NCBI GenBank assembly: GCA_913062555.1
Contig: CAJXVU010000006.1
Coordinates: forward strand, 1 to 64,000
DNA: 64,000 nt
Source: an uncultured Bacteroidota bacterium
Lineage (GTDB): Bacteria > Bacteroidota > Bacteroidia > Flavobacteriales > Flavobacteriaceae
Reading direction: 5' to 3'
Every line of letters starts with the position of its first letter. Position 1 is the stretch's first letter. The notes beneath the pieces were generated by a model. The model ran no database searches. It worked only from the letters and a program-made list of their open reading frames with translations, and was not told the origin of the DNA. The position numbers and the translations under genes are program-made. Positions 43,308 to 53,182 of this stretch are shown here, piece by piece.

Positions 43308-43679
43308 CTAATTAACCCTTACACTTTGAATAGTAGCCGTAAGTTCACAGTTTTCAACCCTTAGAACGATCTCTTTTTCGTTATAATCACCCTCAATAAC
43401 ATAAACCTTACAAGAATCTAATTTGGTATTGCTTTCAGAAAAATTCACATCGCCTTTTTTGAGAATATAGGCTATAGTAATCGAATCTATCTTTTGACTG
43501 TTAATATCAACAATGACACTTTTTGAGAGCATTTGTTTTTTAGTGCTAATATTTTTAAGAACCCTAGCGTCCGGTCCATAACTACAGGAGGTTCTTTTTC
43601 CGCTTAAAAAAAAGGCCAAAAACAGTAGTCCTACTGCAAAGCCTCCAAGGTAATATCCAACGCGTTGAATAAGTTTCAT
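43308..43679 (-). CDS. Small membrane-anchored protein (DUF4258-like)
   Basis: 123 aa with a single N-terminal anchor (RVGYYLGGFAVGLLFLAFFLSGKR) and an outward C-domain carrying CSYGPDARVLKNISTKK and two later Cys (LDSCKVYVIEG, VENCELTATI). The CSYGP...RV start of the domain and the strand pattern match what I remember as DUF4258 in Flavobacteriaceae, often beside ald. 76 bp downstream of ald on the same strand, so possibly one transcript. Function unknown. Confidence 0.7.
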   Translation of the reverse strand: MKLIQRVGYYLGGFAVGLLFLAFFLSGKRTSCSYGPDARVLKNISTKKQMLSKSVIVDINSQKIDSITIAYILKKGDVNFSESNTKLDSCKVYVIEGDYNEKEIVLRVENCELTATIQSVRVN

Positions 43680-43755
43680 TCGTATTTGTATTTAGTATGT
43701 AAAATCATAGAAGCTTCTCGATCACAATGACTTAACAAGGCGAAAAACATCTAAA

Positions 43756-44955
43756 TTAAAATATAAGAAGATTAACATCACTGTAGTCCAAATCAAACCA
43801 ATCTGCTACCGATTTATTAGTTAAAATTCCGTGGTAAAAATACAAACCATTTTTTAAACCACGGTCAAAACGCAGTGCATTTTCTATACCTCCATCATCA
43901 GCAATTTTTAAGAGGTAAGGTGTAAATATATTACTTATTGAAACTGAGGCTGATCTTGAGTAACGTGCGGGAATATTAGGCACACAATAATGTGTTACGC
44001 CGTGTTTTTCAAAGGTAGGATTATCATGTGTGGTAACTTCGCTGGTTTCAAAACAGCCACCCATATCAATACTGACATCAATAACCACCGAACCATTTTT
44101 CATATTCTCAATCATCGTCTCACTAACCAGAATAGGAGATCTGTTTTTTCCTCGCACTGCACCAATGGCAACATCACAACGAATTAAGGCTTTTAATAAA
44201 TTTTTAGGCTGCATAGTAGAGGTGTAAATGGTGCGTCCTAATTGCCGTTGTAGCCGACGTAGTTTTGTAATGGAATTATCAAATACTTTAACATTGGCAC
44301 CTAGTCCAATTGCAGATCTTGCAGCAAATTGACCAACAGTACCAGCACCAAGAATAACAACCTCAATAGGAGGGACGCCACTTATATTCCCAAATAATAA
44401 GCCATTTCCATCGTTGACATTCGATAGGAGCTCAGCAGCAATCAATACAGATGCCGTTCCTGCAATCTCGCTCAATTGAGTTACTGCAGGATATGCACCG
44501 TCCTCATCCCTAATAAATTCAAAACCCAAAGCGGTGATGCGTTTGGCTGCCAAAGCTTCAAAATAAGCCTTATATTGAGTTTTAATTTGAACTGCAGAAA
44601 TTAAGATGGTTTGTGGGTTGATGAGTTGTATTTCGTCCAGAGAAGGGGGTTCAACCTTTAGTAAAATAGGACAAGAAAAGACTTTTGCAGTATCTTTTGT
44701 TACTTCCGCTCCCGCTTCACTATAGTCGGTGTCAGGGAATTTAGCACCTTCACCGGCACCGGCCTCAAATAGCACACGATGTCCATTATTTACTAATGCA
44801 GAAACCGCATCAGGGGTTAAACAAACACGTTTTTCCTGGAAAGAGGTCTCTTTAGGAATCCCAATGAATAAATTGCCTTTTCGCTTAAGGACTTCCAGCA
44901 TTTCTTCCTGTGGAAGTAATTGTTCTTTTGTAAAAGGAGAAAGGGATTTACTCAT
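43756..44955 (-). CDS. ald: Alanine dehydrogenase
   Basis: NAD-dependent interconversion of L-alanine with pyruvate and ammonia (AlaDH/PNT superfamily), 399 aa. Motifs: IGIPKETSFQEKRVCLTPD (substrate Arg/Lys), FEAGAGEGAKFPDTDY, SEIAGTASVLIAAELL, EVVILGAGTVGQFAAR (NAD loop) and MGGCFETSEVTTHDNP, with PARYSRSASVSISN near the end. An N-terminal extension of ~30 residues relative to Bacillus Ald is usual in Bacteroidota. No PntB-like partner nearby, which favours Ald over transhydrogenase. Confidence 0.93.
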   Translation of the reverse strand: MSKSLSPFTKEQLLPQEEMLEVLKRKGNLFIGIPKETSFQEKRVCLTPDAVSALVNNGHRVLFEAGAGEGAKFPDTDYSEAGAEVTKDTAKVFSCPILLKVEPPSLDEIQLINPQTILISAVQIKTQYKAYFEALAAKRITALGFEFIRDEDGAYPAVTQLSEIAGTASVLIAAELLSNVNDGNGLLFGNISGVPPIEVVILGAGTVGQFAARSAIGLGANVKVFDNSITKLRRLQRQLGRTIYTSTMQPKNLLKALIRCDVAIGAVRGKNRSPILVSETMIENMKNGSVVIDVSIDMGGCFETSEVTTHDNPTFEKHGVTHYCVPNIPARYSRSASVSISNIFTPYLLKIADDGGIENALRFDRGLKNGLYFYHGILTNKSVADWFDLDYSDVNLLIF

Positions 44956-45033
44956 AGTTTGGTTAATTGAAAAACCAAATTACAAATAAATTTTAAGAAT
45001 AAATTAAAATGTGACTAAAGAGGGCTTGGATTT

Positions 45034-45579
45034 CTAAAAATAGTCTGAAACTTTTCCAAAAAAGCCTTTTCCACCAATTTTAAACTCGTCTTCAAGTTCT
45101 TCCATTGATTTGTCCGCACTGTTTAATTTATCAAACATACGCGCTCTAATCAAATAAATAGATGGGATAACGATTGCCATAACTGGTAATAGATATAATA
45201 ATTCATCTGTACCAGCAAATCTTAAATCATCATTTAATACTTCAATTATTTGAAAAACATACATTGCGATAGGTACTAATATTACATGGTACCACCAATG
45301 ACGACAGGTAAAAACCCAAATTAACAACAACAATAGAGGAATTAGTTTCCCGAGCAAAGTCCATACTAAAATCTGGACAGATTCATAATAGTTACTGGTA
45401 TATAAACCAAAAAAGGTGTCCCAAGTCTTATCGATTGGCACACCTTCCCATATAGTAAATAAATATGGGGTAATAGCAATTAAGGTCGCTATTATACTTC
45501 CAGAAATCAGCTCTTTTTTATTAACGCTGACCAGGGATTTTGACCTTCGTTTTGTCGATTTTTGTTGTGAGTTGCTCAT
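45034..45579 (-). CDS. Membrane protein of unknown function
   Basis: 181 aa with a basic Ser/Lys-rich N-tail (residues 1-24) and four hydrophobic helices (~28-45, ~68-88, ~92-112, ~128-146), then an acidic cytosolic tail ending EFKIGGKGFFGKVSDYF. No enzyme motif seen. Its first 59 bp overlap a 47-codon small frame in another phase (45521-45664). Lies downstream of that small gene and upstream of ald on the same strand. Confidence 0.65.
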   Translation of the reverse strand: MSNSQQKSTKRRSKSLVSVNKKELISGSIIATLIAITPYLFTIWEGVPIDKTWDTFFGLYTSNYYESVQILVWTLLGKLIPLLLLLIWVFTCRHWWYHVILVPIAMYVFQIIEVLNDDLRFAGTDELLYLLPVMAIVIPSIYLIRARMFDKLNSADKSMEELEDEFKIGGKGFFGKVSDYF

Positions 45580-45664
45580 TTAAATCTAATAGATTAGTCG
45601 CTTGTGCTGTAAACAATGCACCTCCAAATATCGCTATTGCGATCAAATACTTTTTAGTTTTCAT
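45521..45664 (-). CDS. Small exported peptide, 47 aa
   Basis: ATG frame reading MKTKKYLIAIAIFGGALFTA, then QATNLLDLNEQ..., ending DKTKVKIPGQR. A perfect short signal peptide (basic n-region, hydrophobic core, FTAQA cleavage site) is followed by a 25-residue mature peptide. It overlaps the start of the 45034-45579 gene by 59 bp in a different frame, as seen for translationally coupled small genes. The signal sequence is good evidence for expression; function unknown. Confidence 0.58.
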   Translation of the reverse strand: MKTKKYLIAIAIFGGALFTAQATNLLDLNEQLTTKIDKTKVKIPGQR

Positions 45665-45771
45665 AATTTCAAGGGATTTAATTAATTAAAATAACTGATA
45701 CAAAGATAGGTTAGATACTACATGTAATTGTTAAAATAATGTTAAAACCCTTTAGTTACGGGACTTACGAG

Positions 45772-45788
45772 CTACGGTTTTCCCGTAG
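45772..45788. repeat. Short hairpin downstream of tsaE
   Basis: CTACGG (45772-45777) pairs with CCGTAG (45783-45788) over a 5-nt loop. An alternative pairing of TACGGG just upstream with CCCGTA is also possible. It lies 50 bp past the tsaE stop on the minus strand. No T tract, so not a standard terminator. Confidence 0.35.
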
Positions 45789-45837
45789 TTTCGTGATTCT
45801 TGTTTGGGGTGTAATTGCTTTTTTTAGTAATAAATTT

Positions 45838-46263
45838 TTAATTATTTTTAATTGTTTCTTCAAAAACACTCATTTTAAGTGTTCTAGTACCATCATTATT
45901 TAATTTTATGTAAGAAATATCTGCCGGTTTCGGCAAAATCCCTGCTATTTTATCAGGCCATTCAATAAAATTCCAATGTCCAGCGTACAAATAGTCTTCA
46001 ATACCAATGTCTAAAACTTCAATTTCATCTTCTATTCTATAAAAATCGAAATGATAAACAATATCGTTTAATACTTCATATTCATTAACTATCGAAAATG
46101 TAGGGCTTGTTGCATCCGTTGTACCACCCAATGCTTTAACTAAAGCTTTAATCAGTGTGGTTTTGCCAACTCCCATGTCTCCATAGAATAAAATGGTCTT
46201 TGTTTTTACGCTTTTAAGCAACAACTTTGCTACATCATCTATAGCATTTATGTCAAATGTCAT
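45838..46263 (-). CDS. tsaE: tRNA threonylcarbamoyladenosine synthesis ATPase TsaE
   Basis: 141-aa P-loop ATPase of the TsaBDE complex that makes t6A37 on ANN-decoding tRNAs. Walker A GDMGVGKTTL (residues ~29-38), TSPTFSIVNEYEV (switch Thr/Ser region), VYHFDFYRIED (Walker B-like) and HWNFIEWPDKI (conserved Trp/Glu). Length and motif order are standard. Downstream of porX on the same strand (99-bp gap). Confidence 0.95.
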   Translation of the reverse strand: MTFDINAIDDVAKLLLKSVKTKTILFYGDMGVGKTTLIKALVKALGGTTDATSPTFSIVNEYEVLNDIVYHFDFYRIEDEIEVLDIGIEDYLYAGHWNFIEWPDKIAGILPKPADISYIKLNNDGTRTLKMSVFEETIKNN

Positions 46264-46362
46264 ATTAATTCACATAAATTATATGCAATTATACTACAAA
46301 ATATTCGAACAAACAAGAAAAAAGTGCATTTCATCGATGATTTGTGCAATTTGTGGATGAAA

Positions 46363-47916
46363 TCACTTGGGATTGAGCACAATAAAGGGGATAATAACTT
46401 CTTCTAATGATACACCACCATGCTGATAAGTATTGCGATAATAGCTCACATAGTGATTATAATTATTTGGATAGGCGAAAAATAAGTCTCCTTTTGCAAA
46501 AATAAAGGAACTGCTCATAGTAATAGAAGGTAGCTGTATATCTCTTGGGTTACTAGCTGCCAACACATCTTTTTTATCATAAGTAAGACTCCTTCCAGTT
46601 TTATATCTTAGGTTTAAACTGGTATCTCTATCACCAATAACTTTTGAAGGGTTCTTTACATTAATAGTACCGTGATCGGTAGTGAGTATTAATTTGAAAC
46701 CCATTTGTTGTGCTTGCTGTATAATTTCTAATAGTGGTGAATTTTTAAACCAACTTACCGTTAATGAACGATACGCCTTGTCGTTTGAAGCCAATTCCTT
46801 AACCACTTCCATCTCAGTCTTTGAATGGGACAGCATATCCACAAAATTATAGACCACAACCGTAAGATCGTTGTCTTTTTTAGATTTAAAGCTATTGGCT
46901 AACTTTTTACCAGACCTTAAATTGGTGATCTTAAAATACTCATGTTTTAAGTGACTCAGTCCTAAACGCTTTAATTGTGCGGTTAAAAATTCGTTTTCAA
47001 ACAAGTTTTTGCCACCTTCGTCGGTATCGTTTTTCCAATAGTTAGGATGTAGCCGCTCCATATCTACTGGAGTCAATCCTGAAAAAATAGCATTTCTCGC
47101 ATATTGTGTAGCTGTTGGTAATATACTATAGTATGGAGATTCACTTTCGTTTTTGTAATAATTATTGATAATAGGTTCAAAAGCTTTCCATTGGTCATAA
47201 CGCAAATTATCAATTACAATCAGAAGGGTAGGTTGATTATTGCTTAACTCTGGAACTACCTTTTCTTTAAATAAGGTATGTGACATTATTGGGCCATCTG
47301 TATTTGGCTCGAACCAGTCCTGATAATTTTTGTCTATAAACTTGCCAAATTGAAGATTTGCTTCATTTTTCTGAGATTCTAAAATTTCGAACATCGCATG
47401 ATCCTCGATGTCTTCCAGCTCAATTTCCCAATAAATCAATTTTTGATATAATTCTACCCATTCTTCATAACTGTTGACCATAGATAAGTCCATAGCAATT
47501 TTCCGAAACTCCTGTTGGTAACTCGACGTTGTTTTTTCTGAAATCAGTCTGGTATGATCTAAATTCTTTTTAAGACTTAATAAAATTTGATTCGGATTTA
47601 CTGGTTTTATGAGGTAATCGGCAATTTTACTACCAATGGCTTCTTCCATAATATATTCTTCCTCACTTTTGGTAATCATAACTACTGGAAGATTAGCGCG
47701 CTTTTCTTTAATTTCAGCAAGAGTCTCTAACCCTGTGAGTCCAGGCATGTTTTCATCGAGAAAAACAATATCAAAATTTTGATCTTCAATAATTTCAAGA
47801 GCTTCAGTACCACTCTGACAGGTATTTACGTTGTAGTTTTTCTTTTCAAGGAATAATATATGTGGTTTAAGTAAATCTATTTCGTCATCTACCCAAAGAA
47901 TTTTTATTTTGCTCAT
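46363..47916 (-). CDS. porX: PorX response regulator/PglZ phosphatase, type IX secretion control
   Basis: 517 aa. N-terminal receiver domain (1-125) with acidic pocket Asp10/Asp11, phosphoacceptor Asp54 (FLDENMPGLTG) and a Lys in YLIKPVNPNQ. A linker (~125-200) follows, then an alkaline-phosphatase-like PglZ domain (~210-517) with LLIVIDNLRYDQWKA, LPTATQYARNAIFSG (catalytic Thr) and ILTTDHGTINVKNP (metal His). This matches PorX, which with the PorY sensor regulates type IX secretion genes through ECF SigP. The start is the ATG giving MSKIKILWVDDE, not an upstream TTG adding ten residues. porY is not in the window. Confidence 0.93.
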   Translation of the reverse strand: MSKIKILWVDDEIDLLKPHILFLEKKNYNVNTCQSGTEALEIIEDQNFDIVFLDENMPGLTGLETLAEIKEKRANLPVVMITKSEEEYIMEEAIGSKIADYLIKPVNPNQILLSLKKNLDHTRLISEKTTSSYQQEFRKIAMDLSMVNSYEEWVELYQKLIYWEIELEDIEDHAMFEILESQKNEANLQFGKFIDKNYQDWFEPNTDGPIMSHTLFKEKVVPELSNNQPTLLIVIDNLRYDQWKAFEPIINNYYKNESESPYYSILPTATQYARNAIFSGLTPVDMERLHPNYWKNDTDEGGKNLFENEFLTAQLKRLGLSHLKHEYFKITNLRSGKKLANSFKSKKDNDLTVVVYNFVDMLSHSKTEMEVVKELASNDKAYRSLTVSWFKNSPLLEIIQQAQQMGFKLILTTDHGTINVKNPSKVIGDRDTSLNLRYKTGRSLTYDKKDVLAASNPRDIQLPSITMSSSFIFAKGDLFFAYPNNYNHYVSYYRNTYQHGGVSLEEVIIPFIVLNPK

Positions 47917-48041
47917 AGAATTGTAATTGTTTAGCAAAAGAAGCAAATCCCATTGGTTTTACTACTTTTACACTATATTTATTTTTCTGTTAATAAGATT
48001 GTCTCAAAAGACGGTTCTATAATTTCTAATTATTATAAAGT

Positions 48042-49271
48042 TTGAACACTAAAAACAAACTCAAAATATTCAACGATCCAATTTACGGATTTATTACAAT
48101 ACCTAACGTGTTAATTTTTGATCTCATCGAGCACAAATATTTTCAGCGCTTGAGGCGAATCACTCAAATGGGAATGTCTTATTTGGTTTATCCTGGAGCA
48201 CATCACACCCGATTTCATCATGCATTAGGTTGTATGCATTTAATGCAAAATGCTATACGAATCCTTCGTTTTAAGGATGTTGCAATTTCTGAAGACGAAG
48301 AAAACGCCTTGCTTATTGCCATTTTATTACACGATATTGGTCATGGTCCATTTAGTCATGCCATGGAGCATAGTATTGCAAACGACATTACTCATGAAGA
48401 GATTTCAATACTTTTTATGGAAAAATTGAACTCCGAATTTAACGGAAGTTTAACGTTGGCCATTAAGGTTTTTAAAGGGGAATACCATCGAAACTTTATG
48501 TATCAATTAATTTCAGGTCAATTAGATATGGATCGGGCAGATTATTTAAAGCGCGATAGTTTTTATACTGGGGTTGCCGAAGGTAACATTAATAGTGAAC
48601 GCCTAATAACCATGTTGAATGTTGTTGATGACACCTTGGTGGTTGAGGAAAAGGGGATCTATTCCATCGAAAAATTTTTAACGGCACGCCGATTAATGTA
48701 TTGGCAAGTGTATTTGCACAAAACCAGCCTCGTGGCCGAGCAACTAATGATTCGTGCATTGCAACGCGCCAAAGAATTAACATTAAAAGGGGAGACGCTT
48801 AGAGCCAGCAGCGCCTTGTCTTATTTTTTGAATAATAATGTAGATAAGGAGGCCTTTGATGAAATAGCCCTCGAGACATTTGCACAATTAGACGACTATG
48901 ATATAATTAGCGCAATGAAGGAATGGCAGTTTCACGATGATTTTGTCCTCAAGAATTTATGCGAGATGATTATTAATAGGAACCTATTAAAGATTAAATT
49001 GAAAAACAAAAAAATCAAGACCGAAAGCTTGTTGGTACATATAGAAGGCTTGATGCAGAAATATAATATTACAAGAGCCGAAGCCGAATATTTTGTTTTT
49101 AAAGGTGATATTTCAAATCAGGCTTACCAATTAAAAAAACAAACAATAAATATCCTTTATAAGTCTGGAAAAATAACCGATATAGTAAAGACTTCCGATC
49201 TTTTGAGCCTAAAAGTACTTTCAAAGCCGGTAATAAAGTATTATATATGTTATCCAAAGGATAAACTTTAG
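48042..49271 (+). CDS. HD-domain phosphohydrolase (dNTPase-like)
   Basis: 409-aa HD-superfamily protein of the dGTPase/SAMHD1-like type. Motifs: [59 protein letters not shown] (metal HD), and [19 protein letters not shown] (final metal Asp). Probably removes triphosphate from nucleotides; the natural substrate is not set by sequence. The start is TTG: a stop lies two codons upstream and the next ATG falls inside the HD domain. Divergent from porX; lpxD follows 26 bp after the stop but has its own promoter box. Confidence 0.9.
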   Translation: MNTKNKLKIFNDPIYGFITIPNVLIFDLIEHKYFQRLRRITQMGMSYLVYPGAHHTRFHHALGCMHLMQNAIRILRFKDVAISEDEENALLIAILLHDIGHGPFSHAMEHSIANDITHEEISILFMEKLNSEFNGSLTLAIKVFKGEYHRNFMYQLISGQLDMDRADYLKRDSFYTGVAEGNINSERLITMLNVVDDTLVVEEKGIYSIEKFLTARRLMYWQVYLHKTSLVAEQLMIRALQRAKELTLKGETLRASSALSYFLNNNVDKEAFDEIALETFAQLDDYDIISAMKEWQFHDDFVLKNLCEMIINRNLLKIKLKNKKIKTESLLVHIEGLMQKYNITRAEAEYFVFKGDISNQAYQLKKQTINILYKSGKITDIVKTSDLLSLKVLSKPVIKYYICYPKDKL

Positions 49272-49283
49272 TACATTTTTTTA

Positions 49284-49291
49284 TACTTTTG
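49284..49291 (+). promoter_or_regulatory. -7 box TACTTTTG of the lpxD operon
   Basis: Exact TAnnTTTG match ending 6 nt before the lpxD ATG (49298), so the transcript start would fall at or next to the ATG (leaderless). The box's TTG is in frame with lpxD. Confidence 0.5.
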
Positions 49292-49297
49292 TCACTC

Positions 49298-50326
49298 ATG
49301 AAATTTACTGCTTTACAAATCGCTGGTATTTTAGAAGGAGACATCGTTGGAAATCCAGATGTTGAAGTATCTAAACTTGCAAAAATAGAAGAAGGAACTG
49401 AGGGATCGTTAACTTTTTTAGCTAACCCAAAGTATACCCCATATATTTATAATACAAAAGCCTCAATTACGATAGTAAATGACGATTTTGTTCCTGAAAA
49501 GGAACTTGATACAACTTTAATAAAAGTGACTGATGCGTATCAAGCGTTTTCAAAATTGCTTGAATATTATAATCAGGTAAAACTGAATAAAGTTGGGATA
49601 GAGCAACCTAGTTTTATTGCTGAAACTGTGGTATATGGAGAACATTTGTATCTTGGTGCCTTTGCTTATCTAGGAGAAAACGTGACTATTGGAGACAACG
49701 TCAAGATTTATCCGAATTGTTATATTGGTGACAATGTTACTATAGGTGATAATGTGGTGGTGTTTTCAGGTGTTAAAATACATTCGGAATGTGTGATAGG
49801 CAATGGTTGTTACATTAATTCCGGAGCAATTATTGGTGCTGATGGATTTGGTTTTGCACCAAGTGAAACTGGGGAGTATAGTAAAGTACCTCAAACAGGA
49901 AATGTTATTCTTGAAGCCAATGTTGATGTTGGAGCAGCAACTACCATTGATAGGGCTACACTAGGATCTACAATTATAAGGAAAGGTGTGAAGCTAGATA
50001 ACCAAATACAAATTGCTCATAATGTTGAAATTGGTGAAAACACCGTAATTGCAGCACAAACAGGAATTGCGGGCTCTACCAAAATTGGTGAAAATTGTCA
50101 AATTGGAGGGCAAGTTGGTTTTGCTGGACATCTGGTGATTGGAAATAATGTGAAAATACAAGCACAGTCTGGTGTTGGAAGACATGTAAATGATAATGAA
50201 ACTATACAAGGCTCACCCGCTTTAACAATTGGAGATTATAATAGGGCATATGTTCATTTTAAGAATTTGCCGAAGATTGTAAAAGGAATAAACGAAATTG
50301 AAAATAAATTGAATGACAGTAATTAG
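49298..50326 (+). CDS. lpxD: UDP-3-O-acylglucosamine N-acyltransferase
   Basis: Third step of lipid A synthesis: adds a hydroxyacyl chain to the 2-amino group. 342 aa: N-terminal LpxD domain ([37 protein letters not shown]), then about ten left-handed beta-helix hexapeptide turns ([20 protein letters not shown] and so on). The catalytic His is in [14 protein letters not shown], and the C-terminal helix carries [23 protein letters not shown] at 49298 preferred over the TTG three codons upstream. Overlaps lpxC-fabZ by 14 bp. Confidence 0.96.
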   Translation: MKFTALQIAGILEGDIVGNPDVEVSKLAKIEEGTEGSLTFLANPKYTPYIYNTKASITIVNDDFVPEKELDTTLIKVTDAYQAFSKLLEYYNQVKLNKVGIEQPSFIAETVVYGEHLYLGAFAYLGENVTIGDNVKIYPNCYIGDNVTIGDNVVVFSGVKIHSECVIGNGCYINSGAIIGADGFGFAPSETGEYSKVPQTGNVILEANVDVGAATTIDRATLGSTIIRKGVKLDNQIQIAHNVEIGENTVIAAQTGIAGSTKIGENCQIGGQVGFAGHLVIGNNVKIQAQSGVGRHVNDNETIQGSPALTIGDYNRAYVHFKNLPKIVKGINEIENKLNDSN

Positions 50327-51719
50327 TACAGAAATTAAGCAAAAAACGATATCGAAGGCAGTTTCGCTTACGGGAGTCGGTCTTCATACTGGAAAAGATG
50401 TTACCATAACTTTTAATCCAGCCGAAGTTAATAATGGCTACTCGTTTAGAAGAATTGATCTTGAAGGGAGTCCTATTATAAAAGCAGATGCAAATTATGT
50501 GACCAATACACAACGTGGGACTTGTCTTGAGAAAAATGGGGTAACCATTCAAACATGTGAACATGTCTTAGCCGCTTTAGTTGGTTTGCAAATTGATAAT
50601 GTAATTATTGAATTGGATGCATCAGAACCACCAATAATGGACGGCTCTTCAAAATATTTTATTGAAGCTTTAGAAACTGTTGAAGCCGTAGATCAAGATG
50701 GATTTGTTGAAGAGTATATTGTAAAAGAGGTTATCTCATATGTAGATGAAGAATCAGGGAGTGAGATCACTATTATTCCTGCAGAGGAATACCAAGTTAC
50801 AACTATGGTTGATTTTGGGACTAAAGTTTTAGGAACTCAGAATGCAACTTTACAGCATATTTCAAATTTTAAAGACGAAATATCAAATTCGAGAACATTC
50901 AGCTTTTTACATGAAATTGAAATGCTCCTGGAGCATGGATTAATAAAAGGAGGCGATTTAAATAATGCCATCGTTTATGTAGATAAAGAGCTTTCTGAAG
51001 AGACTATGGGGCGTTTGAAATCTGCATTTAAAAAAGATAATATATCGGTAAAACCTAATGGTATTTTAGATAATCTTACACTTCATCATCCTAATGAGGC
51101 AGCCAGACATAAGTTATTGGATGTTATTGGGGATTTGGCGCTTATTGGCACAAAGGTTAGAGGTAAAGTTATAGCGAATAAGCCTGGTCATTTTGTAAAC
51201 ACTCAGTTTGCTAAGAAAATGGCTAAAATCATTAAAATATCAAAAAGAAATAATGTGCCAGATGTAGATTTGCATCAGCAGCCTTTAATGGATATCAATC
51301 AAATAATGAATATGTTGCCACATAGACAACCTTTTTTATTAATTGATAAGGTTTTTGAATTGTCTACTTCTCATGTAATTGCATTGAAAAATGTAACCAT
51401 GAATGAAGAATTTTTCAAAGGACATTTCCCTGGAGCTCCAGTGATGCCAGGCGTTTTAATTGTTGAAGCAATGGCTCAAACAGGAGGTATTTTAGTATTG
51501 AGTACCGTTCCTGATCCAGAAAACTATTTGACGTTTTTTATGAAAATGGACAATGTTAAGTTTAAACAAAAAGTTGTGCCTGGAGATACATTAATTTTTA
51601 AATGCTCGTTAATAACACCTATTAGACGTGGAATTTGCCATATGCAAGGTTATGCTTATGCAAATGGAAAACTATGTGCTGAGGCTCAATTAATGGCTCA
51701 AATAACAAAGGTTAAGTAA
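50313..51719 (+). CDS. lpxC-fabZ: Bifunctional UDP-3-O-acyl-GlcNAc deacetylase / hydroxyacyl-ACP dehydratase
   Basis: 468-aa fusion of LpxC (1-310) and FabZ (~320-465), characteristic of Bacteroidota. The LpxC part has [24 protein letters not shown] (zinc His), [16 protein letters not shown] and [21 protein letters not shown] (zinc His/Asp). The FabZ part has [37 protein letters not shown] (catalytic His, then Glu) and AQTGGIL. The fusion links the committed lipid A step with fatty-acid supply. Second gene of lpxD-lpxC/fabZ-lpxA-efp-lpxD2. Confidence 0.97.
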   Translation: MTVISTEIKQKTISKAVSLTGVGLHTGKDVTITFNPAEVNNGYSFRRIDLEGSPIIKADANYVTNTQRGTCLEKNGVTIQTCEHVLAALVGLQIDNVIIELDASEPPIMDGSSKYFIEALETVEAVDQDGFVEEYIVKEVISYVDEESGSEITIIPAEEYQVTTMVDFGTKVLGTQNATLQHISNFKDEISNSRTFSFLHEIEMLLEHGLIKGGDLNNAIVYVDKELSEETMGRLKSAFKKDNISVKPNGILDNLTLHHPNEAARHKLLDVIGDLALIGTKVRGKVIANKPGHFVNTQFAKKMAKIIKISKRNNVPDVDLHQQPLMDINQIMNMLPHRQPFLLIDKVFELSTSHVIALKNVTMNEEFFKGHFPGAPVMPGVLIVEAMAQTGGILVLSTVPDPENYLTFFMKMDNVKFKQKVVPGDTLIFKCSLITPIRRGICHMQGYAYANGKLCAEAQLMAQITKVK

Positions 51720-51806
51720 TTTTAGATCAACAGATTGGGTTTTATATAAAAAAAAACTCAAGACGTCAACTGGATCTAACATTTTAAAAATAATAAAAAC
51801 AAACAG

Positions 51807-52592
51807 ATGAATCAACCGCTTGCATATGTTCACCCTGGCGCAAAAATCGCTAAAAATGTTGTCATAGAGCCTTTTACAACAATACATAACAATGTCATTA
51901 TTGGTGAAGGCACATGGATTGGCTCCAACGTTACCATCATGGAAGGTGCGCGTATTGGAAAGAATTGTAATATTTTCCCAGGCTCTGTTATTTCAGCAAT
52001 ACCACAGGATTTAAAGTATAATGATGAAGATACAACCGTTGAAATTGGAAATAACGTTACCATTAGAGAATGTGTTACCATAAACAGAGGAACTACTGAT
52101 AAAATGAAGACTGTTATAGGTAATAATTGCTTGATAATGGCTTATTGCCATATTGCCCATGACTGTGTTGTTGGGAATCACTGTGTCTTTTCTAATAACA
52201 GTACATTGGCTGGACATATTACAGTAGGAGACTATGTAATATTGGCAGGAATGACTGCTGTACATCAATTTTGTTCTATTGGAAACCATGCGTTCGTCAC
52301 CGGTGGTTCTTTAGTAAGAAAAGATGTGCCGCCGTTTGTAAAAGCAGGTCGAGAGCCATTATCTTATGTTGGAATCAATTCCGTAGGACTAAGACGTAGA
52401 GGATTTGAATCAGGAAAGATCAGAGAAATTCAGAATATTTATCGATTACTCTACCAACGTAATTATAATAATACCCAAGCTTCAGAAATAATTGAAGCTG
52501 AAATGGAAGCAACACCAGAGCGTGATGAAATTCTTCAGTTTATAAAAAATTCTCATAGAGGTATTATGAAAGGATACTTTAAATCAAATTAA
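51807..52592 (+). CDS. lpxA: UDP-N-acetylglucosamine O-acyltransferase
   Basis: First step of lipid A synthesis; 261 aa. Left-handed beta-helix of hexapeptide repeats from residue ~5 (YVHPGAKIAKNVVIEPFTTI) to ~190. The catalytic His is in MAYCHIAHDCVVGNHC, with the substrate loop SAIPQDLKYNDEDTT. A C-terminal helical domain (NSVGLRRRGFESGKIREIQ) matches LpxA. 87-bp gap after lpxC-fabZ, then efp 11 bp later. Confidence 0.96.
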   Translation: MNQPLAYVHPGAKIAKNVVIEPFTTIHNNVIIGEGTWIGSNVTIMEGARIGKNCNIFPGSVISAIPQDLKYNDEDTTVEIGNNVTIRECVTINRGTTDKMKTVIGNNCLIMAYCHIAHDCVVGNHCVFSNNSTLAGHITVGDYVILAGMTAVHQFCSIGNHAFVTGGSLVRKDVPPFVKAGREPLSYVGINSVGLRRRGFESGKIREIQNIYRLLYQRNYNNTQASEIIEAEMEATPERDEILQFIKNSHRGIMKGYFKSN

Positions 52593-52603
52593 TATAATAT
52601 AAA

Positions 52604-53170
52604 ATGGCAAGTACTTCAGATATAAGAAACGGATTGTGTATAAAATACAACCATGATATTTATAAAATTATAGAATTTTTACACGTAAAACCAGGTAAAG
52701 GCCCTGCTTTTGTAAGAACAAAAATGAAAAGCGTAACTACCGGAAAAGTTTTAGATAATACCTTTTCGGCTGGGCATAAAATAGAAGATGTTCGTGTTGA
52801 GACACATAAATTTCAGTATTTGTATCCAGAAGGAGATCTGTGTCACTTTATGAATGTTGAGGATTACAATCAAATTATGATTAGTAAAAGTACCATTGAT
52901 AATCCTGGATTGATGAAAGAAGGAGAAGTTGTAACCATTATCATTAATTCTGAAGATGGGATGCCGCTTTCTGTAGATTTGCCTGCTAGTGTAATTCTAG
53001 AAGTAACAGCTACTGAACCAGGTATGAAAGGGAATACAGCAACCAATGCAACCAAGCCCGCTACAGTTGAAACTGGAGCAACTGTTATGGTGCCTTTATT
53101 TATTAATGAAGGGGATAAAATTAAAGTTGAAACCGAAAAAGGATCCTATAAAGAACGCATCAAGTCATAG
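52604..53170 (+). CDS. efp: Elongation factor P
   Basis: Relieves ribosome stalling at polyproline; 188 aa with three OB-like domains. The tip of domain I reads HVKPGKGPAFVRTKMK with Lys32 at the modification-site position. This is a Lys-type EF-P (not the Arg/rhamnose type); whether it is modified cannot be seen. Central YPEGDLCHFMNVEDYNQI and C-terminal GATVMVPLFINEGDKIKVET match the family. Placed between lpxA and the second lpxD, an arrangement I recall as common in Flavobacteriaceae. Confidence 0.96.
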   Translation: MASTSDIRNGLCIKYNHDIYKIIEFLHVKPGKGPAFVRTKMKSVTTGKVLDNTFSAGHKIEDVRVETHKFQYLYPEGDLCHFMNVEDYNQIMISKSTIDNPGLMKEGEVVTIIINSEDGMPLSVDLPASVILEVTATEPGMKGNTATNATKPATVETGATVMVPLFINEGDKIKVETEKGSYKERIKS

Positions 53171-53182
53171 TTCATAAAATTT

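Noticed and set aside
43756..44955. NAD(P) transhydrogenase alpha subunit instead of alanine dehydrogenase
   Set aside because: Same superfamily, but no beta-subunit gene is adjacent and the N-terminal substrate motif fits Ald.
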